Part shown: piece by piece, positions 22,391-32,900 of the stretch
Layout of the letters: each line of letters opens with the position of its first letter
Position numbering within the stretch: position 1 is the first letter of the stretch
Assembly (NCBI GenBank): GCA_963457665.1
Contig: OY735225.1
Span: 3,290,086 to 3,354,085, forward strand
DNA length: 64,000 nt
Direction: 5' to 3'
Source: Thysanoteuthis rhombus
Taxonomy: Eukaryota > Mollusca > Cephalopoda > Oegopsida > Thysanoteuthidae
The notes under the pieces: generated by a model
What the model was told of the DNA's origin: nothing
The model's input: only the letters and a program-made list of their open reading frames with translations
The model's database searches: none
Position numbers and translations under genes: made by a program

Positions 22391-25171
22391 ACATTTATGT
22401 TGAAAATATAAATATGTAATTTACTGTGTATACAATACACAAGTTGCAGGAATCAACTTCTGGCAGAAAAGCAGCAGGAATAAAGTTTAACAATGCAGCA
22501 GCCAGGCTTGTTATTCATCATCATTATTATAGTATTTCACTAGTATGCCACAATGGCTGACAGGTCAGAGATTCTTCTCGGCTTATTTTCTGATTAAGGA
22601 AACTCATGAAAATGACTAATTAGCAGTGAATAGAGTTATCTCCTTGGGATCGATATTTTCCCGTCAATTTATACTTGATTAAAAATGACATAGAAACTGG
22701 TGGTCTGATTTGATTGGGAATTGCTTTATTCTCCAAAAGAGAGCATTGTAATGGTATTGCGCTAACAAAAATTGCGCTACAATGTGCTGTTTTTGCTGTG
22801 AAGAGCTAACAAACACAAATACAAACATTCGATCATTATAATATAGATATAAAAATACACTTAAAGGATAATGAAATGAATAGAACAATAACAAAAAACA
22901 GATTTTATATACAGATGTCATGGTTACAATGATATATATACATAGAAAGAAAACTCAGGTTACAATATCAAACAATATAATTCCATTATGCAATAACACA
23001 TACACAGTCAGCCAATATGATCAAATGTCTCAGACATTTTTATTGCCTGACAAAAGCTCATTCCTTCTAAGAACTCTCGAGTACCAAATAATTGTTCTCT
23101 GCTTGCTTGATAATTTTTAAAAAAAATTCCACCCTCCAACACTCTTTTTCCACCCACTTCTGTGCATTAATCATTCCAACATGATGAAGATTCACTTCTC
23201 TGCCCTAATAAGAAATTCAACATTGTGTTTATTTTAAAGATTTGACTCCGTACACTAGGTATCTCTCTTTAAATGTCATCACAACTGAATATATATATCT
23301 TTTGGCACAATATCATTTTCATAGACCCAAAATTTGACTCATCTCAAAGAGACACTTTTCTAATAGCACCGGTTGGCGTCACAGGATATAAACATTTGGT
23401 CACTTCAATAAAAAATATATATGCATTCACTTTTATTAATTGATGGATTTTCCAATGTCTCCACCCCTGCTGATGAGATTTTACTCCCCCACCCAACCAC
23501 ACTGCATATCTAACCCTCCTTATAATTTGGTACTCAAGAGCACTAGCATTTTTTCACACAATTTTCTGCTGGTGATATATTTACTAGATTACAGGAAAAG
23601 CAGTAAGAATTTTTTTCTTGAACTCTTCTTGCCGATTTTCTTGTTCCCACAATATTTCAGCTAATCCATATGACCTTCTTCAGGTGTACAGAGGGGAGAC
23701 TCTGTAGAGGGACTCTGTAACCTGCCAAGTAACAGTTTGTTTGCACCTGTCATCTGGCACTACTGGAAAAAAAAAACAGGCCTGAAAGTCAGACCATAGA
23801 TACACTAAAGAGGAGTTCTCTCCTTTGCACTTGAGTAACAGTAAGGAATTTATTATGTATGAAAACAATACCTCATTGGAATCATATTTTACTTTTATAA
23901 ACGAAACTTACAAACAGATCAATGAAACTGGCTCTAGACCTGTCGAAGTACAAGACTTTGAAAGATTTTAAGATTCATAGAAGGCATGGGAGGGAACGCT
24001 TTGTAGAGATAGTGTTAGGCATTTGCTATGTCCATTTGATTTGTCAGATCATTAGTGAGAGTTATTGTTGCAATAGATGCGAGAATTTTAAAATAGTCTC
24101 TTTAACTACAGATAATACACCTGAAGAAGAGTATCGAATAGATAGGCTAAATTATTGGGGGAACAACAAAAATAACTTAATTGTTTGGAAAACTGGATAT
24201 GAATGACTCTTAAAATCATAGACGATATTTTTTTGTTTGTTATCAATCAATACTTGTGAAAAGTTTCATGGATATACTGTATTTCTTTGTGCATAACACA
24301 ATTCTTGTACAATACAAGTACTTGATTTTAGGGTGCAAATAGGTATAAAATTACTGCCTCAAATAAAATATGGGTATTCGGTTAGGCAACACAGTTCAGC
24401 AGTTCCACATACTTTTCTTTTAAATTTATACACTGCAATACTGCAGTTATATGATAAGTGCCTACCATTTTTACGTGGTCTGTTACAATGGTATTTGATC
24501 TAATATCAAATAAAATAACATAAAAAAAATAACTAAGAGCCAACATTTGTATATTTTGTGCCCTCAATTTAAAGTTCAAATTAATTTAAAGAAAAAAAAA
24601 GAAAAAAAATTTGTTCACAGACAACTGAAGTGTTGTCATTTAATTCATTTTATCTTTATTTAAATTCATTTCTCTGCTGGGTGCAGAGTTGTACCACCTC
24701 TGTCATTAAATGGGCTGAATTTTGATAATGTATAAAAAATTTTCGGTGCACATTTGAGTATAGCAAAAAAACTCAAATTTTACTACAAAATTTTTCATGT
24801 TACAACACAAACAAATACGGTAATTGAATTTCTATTTTACTTTTTTCCTTTCCCAGAAAAGAAGCTATTAAACTTGTACCAGTGGTAGAGTCAATTGCTT
24901 CAAATGGTGGATAGGAATTATCAAAATTTTTACTTTCGAGAGCAAGAGTCCATTGTTATGGATTGAACAACAGTAAAAGTTATTGTTCATTATTTTAAGA
25001 TTTTCTTTTTCTTTGCTTTTATGACAATTGATCTTTGCCATTTGTATAACACAGAAATTCTGTGCTAAGTGAATGAAAAAATGATGTCATGGTAATTCCA
25101 ACAGAAAGACACTAGTTGTTTTGAATTCACATATTTTTTCAAAGAATTTTTGGTTTCTTTTCTGAATGGTC

Positions 25172-25172
<1 letters not shown>
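22391..25172. other. No gene recognised; SINE-tail-like scrap
   Basis: Minus strand 23684-23650 reads CCTGAAGAAGGTCATATGG then CTGAAATATTGTGGGA, like the SINE body at 2.5 kb. The 94-codon frame at 23922-24206 (plus) has no family resemblance. Confidence 0.45.
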
Positions 25173-25222
<50 letters not shown>

Positions 25223-26395
25223 AGAAAGGAGAGAAGGAAAAAAAAAAAAAAGGAAGGAGAGGAGGAGAAAAAAAAAGAGAGGAGGAAAAAAGAGAAAGAG
25301 GAAAAAAAAAAGAGAGGAAAAAAAAAGAGAGGAAAAAAAAAAGAAAGGACAGAAGGAGGAAAAAAAAGAGAGAGAGGAAAAAAGAGAGAGAGAGGAAAAA
25401 AGAGAGGGAGGAAAAAAAAAAGAGGAAAAAAAAAGAGAGGAAAAAAAAAGAGAGGAAAAAAAAAGAGAGGAAAAAAAAAGAGAGGAAAAAAAAAGAGAGG
25501 AAAAAAAAGAGGAAAAAAAAAGAGGAAAAAAAAAGAGGAAAAAAAAAGAGAGGAAAAAAAAAGAGGAAAAAAAAAGAGGAAAAAAAGAGGAAAAAAAAGA
25601 GGAAAAAAAAGAGAGGAATAAAAAGAGGAAAAAAAAGAGGAATAAAAAGAGGAAAAAAAAGAGAGGAATAAAAAGAGGAAAAAAAAGAGAGGAATAAAAA
25701 GAGGAAAAAAAAGAGAGGAATAAAAAGAGGAAAAAAAAGAGAGGAATAAAAAGAGGAAAAAAAAGAGAGGAAAAAAAAAGAGAGGAAAAAAAAAGAGAGG
25801 AAAAAAAAAGAGAGGAAAAAAAAAGAGAGGAAAAAAAAAGAGAGGAAAAAAAAAGAGAGGAAAAAAAAGAGAGGAAAAAAAAAGAGAGGAAAAAAAAAGA
25901 GAGGAAAAAAAAAGAGAGGAAAAAAAAGAGAGGAAAAAAAAGAGAGGAAAAAAAAAGAGAGGAAAAAAAAAGAGAGGAAAAAAAAGAGAGGAAAAAAAAA
26001 GAGAGGAAAAAAAAAGAGAGGAAAAAAAAAGAGAGGAAAAAAAGAGAGAGGAAAAAAAGAGAGAGGAAAAAAGAGAGAGGAAAAAAGAGAGAGGAAAAAA
26101 GAGAGAGGAAAAAAGAGAGAGGAAAAAAGAGAGAGGAAAAAAGAGAGAGGAAAAAAGAGAGAGGAAAAAAGAGAGAGGAAAAAAGAGAGAGGAAAAAAGA
26201 GAGAGGAAAAAAGAGAGAGGAAAAAAGAGAGAGGAAAAAAGAGAGAGGAAAAAAGAGAGAGGAAAAAAGAGAGAGGAAAAAAGAGAGAGGAAAAAAAGAG
26301 AGGAAAAAAAAGAGGAAAAAAAAGAGAAAAAGAGGTAAAAGGAGGAAAAGGAAGGGCAAAAAGGAAAAGAGGAAAAAAGGGAATGATAAAGCGGG
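25173..26395. repeat. A-rich purine satellite, about 1.2 kb
   Basis: Starts with 48 consecutive A (25173-25220), then variable AGGA/AAAAG units. 25420-25560 and 25755-26040 have mostly 14-15-bp units GAGAGGAAAAAAAAA. 25613-25760 has a 26-bp unit containing the only regular T (GGAATAAAAAGAGG). 26045-26290 has about 17 uniform 14-bp units GAGAGAGGAAAAAA. Plus strand is almost purely purine. The long Phe/Leu/Ser frames on the minus strand exist only because no unit contains a stop. Confidence 0.95.
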
Positions 26396-27304
26396 GGGAC
26401 CAAAAAACAACAGTACAATGATGAAATGTTTTTTTTTGTTTCTTGTGTGACAATGTTTCAAGATAATTATATCTAGAGTAATATCATATAAAAAACATGT
26501 TAATAAATGAAAAATGGAAAACAAAAACAAAACACACAAACATTGAAATCGAAAGACTACAATGATGGAACAGAAAAATAGAATAATAGCACAGGTGAGG
26601 GGGAGGGTTCTGCCTCTTGGAAGATATATAGTTGTATATCACCGGTGCCTGAGACAGTATTTCAAATGCTGATTTTCAAAGCAAGTAGTTCTCCCTCCTC
26701 CTGGCCACGTTGCGGAACTAAGCAAAGCTTAGTAAATATCCGCCATATTTCAACATGTGTGATCTGCTACCGTAGATAATCCACCCCTGCCCCCACCCCC
26801 ATCAAGTTTCAAATTGCATTATCCCGTGTATACATATATGTATGATAATTATGAATTATGTTTTCATAGATAATAGATTTTTAGATGGAAATTTTTGGAA
26901 AAAAAATGCCAATTATACGTTACGACATATGGTACGTATACATATAAATCTGTCTCAAAGGCAGGCAGGCTCTTTCCTCTTATTAGCGTAACATAATCTT
27001 GTCTCTAATTGCCTATTGTGCCAATGCTAAGGTAAGCTCAGTCAATATCTACCAATGTATACATAAACCTGCCTTGCTATTAGAATATCTATCATCAAAC
27101 TCCCAATGAATTGACTTTATTTTTCTAACCACACAACAATGACAAGTTCAGACTTCTGGTTAAGACTAAAAAGCGAAACAATTTTTAATAATCTAAATGA
27201 TAGAGATTCTATTTCTACGTCATCAATCAATAGAAGGAAGGAAGAAAGAGAAAAACAAAGGGAGAGAGAGAATAGAAAGATGTGGAAGCTAAATTGAAGA
27301 TTCT
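26396..27304. other. No gene; small repeat copies
   Basis: Lies 3' of the TNF-like gene. Repeat D phrases (GATTTTCAAAGCAAGTAG, AGCTTAGTAAATATC) at 26670-26740 and, weaker, 26950-27050. Confidence 0.5.
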
Positions 27305-27680
27305 TTTAATTAGAATTTATTACTTTTCTTTCATTTTTTAAAAAATTTTTCAGTCTCAGCCGTCCATATTGTAATTTGAAATTTTGTGCACATACATACA
27401 CACACACACACACTCCCCCCCCTGAATGAATTGGGAGAACATTTTTTTTTTTTCCGTAAATTCAGCTTGGTGGCTGATATAGTTGCGATCAGAGTGAAGT
27501 GTGACCCTGAAGTAGCCAGTCTTGTTTCCCATTGGTGTCAGTACAGAAGCCCAGGTGAAAAGTCTGGATTTTGGATGCTGATTTTCAAGGCAGGTAAGTC
27601 TTCCACACTTGGTTATTGTACAATACTAAGCTAAGCTTAGTAAATATCTACTTATATACACATATTAGCCTGCCATGGTG
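26630..27680 (+). repeat. Repeat D cluster (about three degraded copies)
   Basis: Copies near 26660-26770, 26955-27085 and 27565-27680 share GCTGATTTTCAAGGCAGGT and a palindromic CTAAGCTAAGCTTAG followed by TAAATATCTAC. Further matches lie at 59563-59585 and 63295-63330. The third copy falls in the presumed 3' untranslated or flanking part of the TNF-like gene. Confidence 0.45.
27305..27321 (-). promoter_or_regulatory. Candidate poly(A) signal of the TNF-like gene
   Basis: AATAAA (27321-27316) with an ATTAAA-like word just after it lies about 460 bases downstream of the stop codon. A U/C-rich stretch follows (minus strand of 27230-27300). It is the first canonical hexamer after the stop that I found. 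Confidence 0.35.
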
Positions 27681-27781
27681 CACACTCTGGGGAACCACTG
27701 TATAAGGCCACTGTCCTGAATAGATTAGAGTATAATAATCTCAGGAATTCAGTCAGAAATTATTAGAGAGTGCCTTATACG

Positions 27782-28140
27782 TTATTTTTGCACTATCGAG
27801 AGATAGCTAGCATCTGGATCTTTCAGGAGATATTTTGAAGGTATGACTTGTACATAAAAATAGTCTCCATGCCGTAAGTGTAGTACAATTGACTGTTGGA
27901 GAGAAAACCGGCTAAAGCCCGTGGGCAAAGTCTTCTTTGTATAAATTGATCCGTCTTTGTTTGAGTAAAATATGAGCAGAGTGATCACATTGGTATGGTT
28001 GCTATTAGTTTCCATTAGCAATGAACAAGATATGTGATAAAAACCGTCCTCTTTGACATGGAGGTGTGTGGTGTTGATCTGATTAAATGGACTCTGAGAA
28101 TGTTCTTCCACTAGGCGCCATTTTATTGTCACTGGTCTCT
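27782..28140 (-). CDS. TNF-superfamily ligand-like protein, terminal exon (TNF homology domain)
   Basis: This exon encodes about 119 residues ending in TAA (27784-27782). TNF ligands are type II membrane proteins whose C-terminal TNF homology domain (THD) trimerises and binds TNF receptors. Seen: a Trp near the start (IKWRLVEE), then LHVKEDGFYHISCSLLME, matching the family's 'dGlYyiysqv' strand. Next comes the hydrophobic strand VITLLIFY. A C-terminal VLHLRHGDYFYVQV followed by SYLSIVQK matches the usual 'l..GDyv.V ... yFgl' ending. Sequons NTT and NHT suggest N-glycosylation. The exon start is set by the minus-strand acceptor (pyrimidine tract ending TTTCAG, AG at 28142-28141), not by an initiation codon; the first two bases complete a split codon. 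The THD start, stalk and membrane anchor must lie in other exons. AATAAA on the minus strand at 27321-27316 is a plausible poly(A) signal. A C1q-like jelly roll is the main alternative but fits the termini less well. Confidence 0.72.
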
Positions 28141-28165
28141 CTGAAAGAAAAAGGAAAAAAAATAC
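28141..28165 (-). promoter_or_regulatory. 3' splice site (polypyrimidine tract and AG) of the TNF-like exon
   Basis: Read on the minus strand, an almost unbroken pyrimidine run ends in TTTCAG directly before the coding exon. A family A repeat begins only about 40 bp further upstream, so branch-point sequence probably lies in or next to that repeat. Confidence 0.65.
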
Positions 28166-28179
28166 TGGTTAGAAATCAT

Positions 28180-28483
28180 GACCAACATCTGTAGGCAGCA
28201 TGCTGTTCTGGGGGTGATCAGTTAGAAAATAAGAAAAGGGGGTGATCAATGAATAAGTTACTACTCTCTCCTTTTATTGGTTCATTCAAAAGGAACCTAT
28301 TCAGGGGGTGAATTTAAAAAACAAACAAAAAAAAAAAGAAAAAAAGTTTTTTTTCTAAATGTGAAGAGTAAACATTTAAATTTTCAGCCCTGTAGCTCCA
28401 TTTCTGTTGTCTGTATGCATGCTATGTACATACATAGCTAGCCAGCCAGACCAACTTGAATACTGGAGAAACCTGTCGACAAA
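28180..28483 (+). repeat. Family A dispersed repeat, next to the TNF-like splice acceptor
   Basis: ATGACCAACATCT, GGCAGCATGC, GGGGGTGATCAATGAATAAG, TTTTCAGCCCTGTAGCTCC, CCAGCCAGACCAACTTGAA. It is antisense to the TNF-like gene and begins about 40 bp from its acceptor. The centre is replaced by an A/T homopolymer tract. Confidence 0.75.
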
Positions 28484-28709
28484 ATATGAGATACCTCAAA
28501 CACAAGATGCTGTGCAGAAGATCAATCTTTTTCAAATTTTTCAATCAATTCATTCATCTGTCAAAATATTCAGTGTTTCCCCTGTGTCTCGCCAGACATT
28601 TCACACATCTCTTGAAATCACTCTACGAGGAAATTTAAAAAAAAAAAAAAAAAAAATGAATTTTTCTCTCCCTTTAGAGGGAAAGCTTTTGGATCACACC
28701 TTTTGGAAC

Positions 28710-28744
28710 ATATCAAGGTAAATTTGTCAAATTTACCTTGATAT
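28710..28744. repeat. Perfect 35-bp palindrome (17-bp arms, 1-bp centre)
   Basis: Arm 28710-28726 (ATATCAAGGTAAATTTG) is the exact reverse complement of 28728-28744 around a single T. It lies between a family A copy and a LINE, inside the presumed intron. Confidence 0.9.
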
Positions 28745-28772
28745 CTGCTATTTTCTTAGAACATATGAAAGA

Positions 28773-29920
28773 AACAATCATCATCAGTCTTTCAATGTCC
28801 ATCGTTGGACATAGACCTTCCTCAGGATTCCTCACACTTCTCTATCACGGGTGTTGCAGAGCCAGTACTTTCTGAATTTGTCCAGCTTGTCTCTCCATCT
28901 AATATTCTGCCGGCCTTGGTTCCGCATGTGACCTCGGGGGAATCCATGTCATGAGTCGCGATGTCCATCGGTTGTCTGCCATTCTTGCAACATGGCCAGC
29001 CCACTGTCATTTGAGATTTTTAATGGATTCTTTGATATTCCTGACTCTTGTCTTTTCCTGGATGTACTGTGCTGTCTTGTGGTCTCTCCATGTGAGGTCC
29101 AGCATAATTCTTTCATGTGCACATTGCATGGTTCTCAATTTGTGGATCTGTCTCTTGGTTAGGTTCCATGTTTCAGCTCCATTAGTGACTATTGGGAGGA
29201 TGCATTGGTTATACACCCTTCTCTTTAGGATTGATGGGATCTTATTTTTGAAGGTTGAGCTAGCTCTGCCAAAGGCTTGCCATCCTAGTGTGATTTTTCA
29301 CTTGATTTCTTCTTCTTTTGAAGGTCTCATCGAGATTCGTTGTCCTAGGTACATGTAGTGATCTACTTTCTCCAGTTCTGTGTCCTTGATTTTGATTTTA
29401 GTGTTTCTATCTCCGATGTGGTTGTTGTAAATGATCTCGATCTTGCTGAAGTTCATGTGTAGGCAGACTTTCTTGCTCTCTTCATTTAGTTCATCTATTA
29501 TTAGTTGGAGGTTGTGTAGGTTTTCTGCGAAAAAGGCAATGTCGTCTGCAAATCTGAGGTTGCTCAGATATTTGCCGTCTATTCTAATCCCTTTACTCTC
29601 CCAGTCTAGTCTTCTGAAGATCATCTTGAGGCAGGCTGTGATGAGTTTGGGTGAGCTAGTATCACCTTGTCTTACTCCTTTCTGGAGCTGAAAGGGGTCC
29701 AAGTCTTTATGTAGCCTGAAAAAGGGGCTGCTGTGATTGTATATATGTTTCAGTGCTTTGACATACACTGGATCTACACCTTGTCGAGTGATGGCCTCCA
29801 TAACCTTAGGGATTTCTACTGAGTCAAACGCCTTTTTGAAGTCGATAAATGCTACGGCAAGTGGTAGTCTATATTCTGCTGCTTTTTCTTTCAGCTGATT
29901 TATCGAATGCAGGTGGACCA
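28773..29920 (-). mobile_element. RTE-like LINE with reverse transcriptase domain (dead, best copy)
   Basis: Minus strand: starts inside the RT domain at NQLKEKAAEYRLPLAVAF. Motif A is FIDFKKAFDSVE (about 29850-29815), motif B GVRQGDTSSPKL, and the catalytic motif C FADDIAFF (about 29545). After SKEEEIK a TGA (29300-29298) interrupts where related copies have Arg, consistent with CGA to TGA decay. Downstream are GWQAFGRASSTF, YNQCILPIVT, a second TGA replacing Trp in NLK*QWAGHVARM, and a frameshift near 28940 before the WIPRDH-type tail. The 3' end is at about 28773. The endonuclease and N-terminal RT are missing. Such elements copy themselves by target-primed reverse transcription; this copy cannot. 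Confidence 0.85.
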
Positions 29921-29999
29921 TATAAACAGAAATAAATGAATTAGAAACATACACACTAATAATACTATGGAATCGATGTATTCTGTTTTTATTCAACTG

Positions 30000-32900
30000 T
30001 CAGAAATTTAGTTATCAGGAGAATAATTTTTATGCAGATAAGTTATTTTAATTATCTAAAGAAATATACAATAATTTGAAAAATGGTTAAGCTGGATACA
30101 TAGAAAAATTCTTTAAAGAAAATTCTGTGTAATTCAATCAACCAATAAATATCTATGTACTGATATGAAAATTTTTATCTACATCCACAACTGCAGTATG
30201 AAATTAAACCATGTAAATTTTGTTTCTGGGTAATGAGTGTTATTTTCTGATTGATTGCATCTAAAAAGTATAGAAAATGTCGATTATTCCTTTCAAAATG
30301 CTTTTGTAATCAGGACAGCAATAATTTGAAATTTTCTCATTTCAACAGACAAATTTGCACATTTTTGATCATATTGTGGTAACCCTCTATATACTTAGTC
30401 AAGAATTAGAAACAAAACCCTTCTTTTAGCTAGGTATCTAAAATGTCACTTCCTTTGACAACCCTCTTGACAAGCCCTGATGCACGTGGTTGAACGCCTC
30501 TTTGCCCTGGTCTTCCAAGTGGTTAACTTCAACCTTTTAGGTCCCAGCATCTCGAGCCGGTTATCTTTCTATACCCCTCTCTAAACTTACGGCCGACACA
30601 GTTCATTGACTGTGACATATATATATATATAGTCTTGTCACTTATCTTCCGCAATGTGAGTATTTGCAAGAACTTCATAACTACTAAATGCAAACACTGC
30701 AACTACTATTTTTGCCAATTTAGCTTTTTCTTGCATCTATCCTGACTAACTGCCTTTTTATAATCTAGCTCGGTCAACCTCTCATAACAGGCATGACTCA
30801 CCGGGCTCCATTCAAGAGATAGATGAAATGATATTAGACCCCTTATGCCACATGTCCCTTGAATTCTCATTTCCTATATTTTGTTTTTATGCCTAGGAAT
30901 GACCCTTCTCTTTATACAATTGAATGTTTTAATATTTCCATTCCATGTATTTCATTTACATTCTTCATTTGTGCATTGGACTTCTCTAATTTCTCACATC
31001 TAAATATTTGTACGTGTCTTTTTACTCCATTTAATATCTGCATCCACATTTGTACTTGGCGTGCATGTTCTCAATACATCTCCCTTCTTTCATCAACTTC
31101 TCCAGTGACGTCGGTGCTAACACCAAACCACGTGGAAGCAGAAGTCTTTGTTTACAATTACATCTTGCCATATCTAACCAACAGCTATTACCTACTCTCT
31201 CCAATACAAGGACAATAACAACATGAAGCAAGAAAAACAATTACAAATGGATACCACTGTCCTGGCCACAAAAGCAAAGTTTGAAGGAAATAATAGCCAT
31301 CTTCTATACTTTTTACACATAAACAATCAGAAAATAACACTCACTACCCAGGAACAAAAAATAGAGTTGCATGGTGTGATCAAAGAAAAATTTACATCTA
31401 CATATGTATATACATATATAAAATGAAAGCTGTGATCAACCCAAAAAAAGGTGCACTAAAGGCCCAAGCAGAAAAATCCTTTCATTATTTTTGAATCTTA
31501 CTCTTATGAAAGCTTTGAAGCCTGCTGCAGTTTATGTGTCTAAACCAGTGAAATTCTTTTGTTTTACCTGAAGAAAAGATTCTACTCAATTGAGATTCAT
31601 GTGCACGCTCACACATAAACAAAGTCAACTTCCTAATTAAGTTACACTTGATGATAACAATAAAGTAAGGCAGACGGTTTGGTTGGCTTAAAAATGGCTT
31701 AGATGTTTGTTTATGCATGCACTGTTCTACTTTCCACACTGATATGTTTTTCATTCTCAGTCTGTTGATAAGTAACGAGATACGATACCTTCTGATCACA
31801 AAAATAGAACAAAATTTCTCTCAAATTCACGACTGTAAATTAGTAGACATGCATTTGAAATGGTTTTTGTGAGAGGATAAAACGAATTCTTCCGGTAAGA
31901 TGTGGAATTTAACAAGGCTTAACAAAATCAACTGCCTGTGGTTTTGAAACTTTGGAAACTCAATGATCCCCTCCTGAAAGGAAAGAGTCTGGCAGATGTC
32001 TATTTTCAGTGTTTACTTTTTAGACTGTAATCAATGAACTACAATAATAAACAATTTTTGACCTTTAAAAATTATATTTATTTTAAATGGATTATATGAA
32101 TTCAAATACATAGTTCAGGTCTGTGTATAATTATGTTTTTTTTGATAGCTCTCTGATTGATGATGATGATGATGTTTCTCTGCCATAAGATTTGCAATGT
32201 CAGATCTAAGGGGAAGGGTAACAGGACTCCTGAGCATTATTTATCGAACCCTCAGGGATTGGCGGACAACAGTTTTTTGAAACCACTGCCCTAAGCGTCA
32301 CTCACACTTTACTTTACAATGTATCTAGATACGGATAACTTTTTAGATGTGTCCACACATCTTAAGATGCTTCCTAGTTGATCAGTGCTGATTATGTTAA
32401 TAGAAAGAGGAAGGAAGAGGTGTGATGTGAAAAATTATGACGTCATGAAAAGAACATCTATTCTATATCACTTTTTTTTAATGGGTGCTATAACATATCG
32501 CAATATTTCACAAGCTTGAGAATTGATTGACTTGGAAAAAAAAAAAAAAAAAGAGACTACTTGCTCTTCCTCCTACTGCCAGAGATGGTGGACACATTGT
32601 AGAACTCGGTTCTTTTTTTTTGCTGTTAAGATTTATTTTCAAGTAATAAGATATATTTTTGACTTGATGAAATTTCACAATGTGGAAATAGTAGAGAAGA
32701 ATTCGAAACCATTTCTATGCTAAAATTATTTAGTTTGGTTCCTCTTGGATGAGTTTCCTTATTGAAAGGTACCGACATCTCCTGTGAATATGTGCATGCT
32801 AAACAGAGATCAAAATTTTTAGGCCTTGATATGAAACCTAATTATTTCAGAACTTAATGTGAATTTGATTTTTACTAAATGAGGGTGGGGGGAATCTTAT

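Noticed and set aside
23922..24206. 94-codon plus-strand frame
   Set aside because: Starts with ATG, but no domain or context was recognised. Kept as unassigned.
25065..26539. Three overlapping minus-strand frames of 443-466 codons rich in Phe, Leu and Ser
   Set aside because: They are translations of the purine satellite complement. All three frames are open because the units lack stop words, and there is no start or splice context.
31485..31799. Possible N-terminal exon of the TNF-like gene (minus, donor-like GTAAAA at 31567, phase 1)
   Set aside because: The hydrophobic stretch is broken by Lys, Asn and Arg, the donor is weak, and it would have to follow the 48-nt exon, which makes no sense for an N-terminus.
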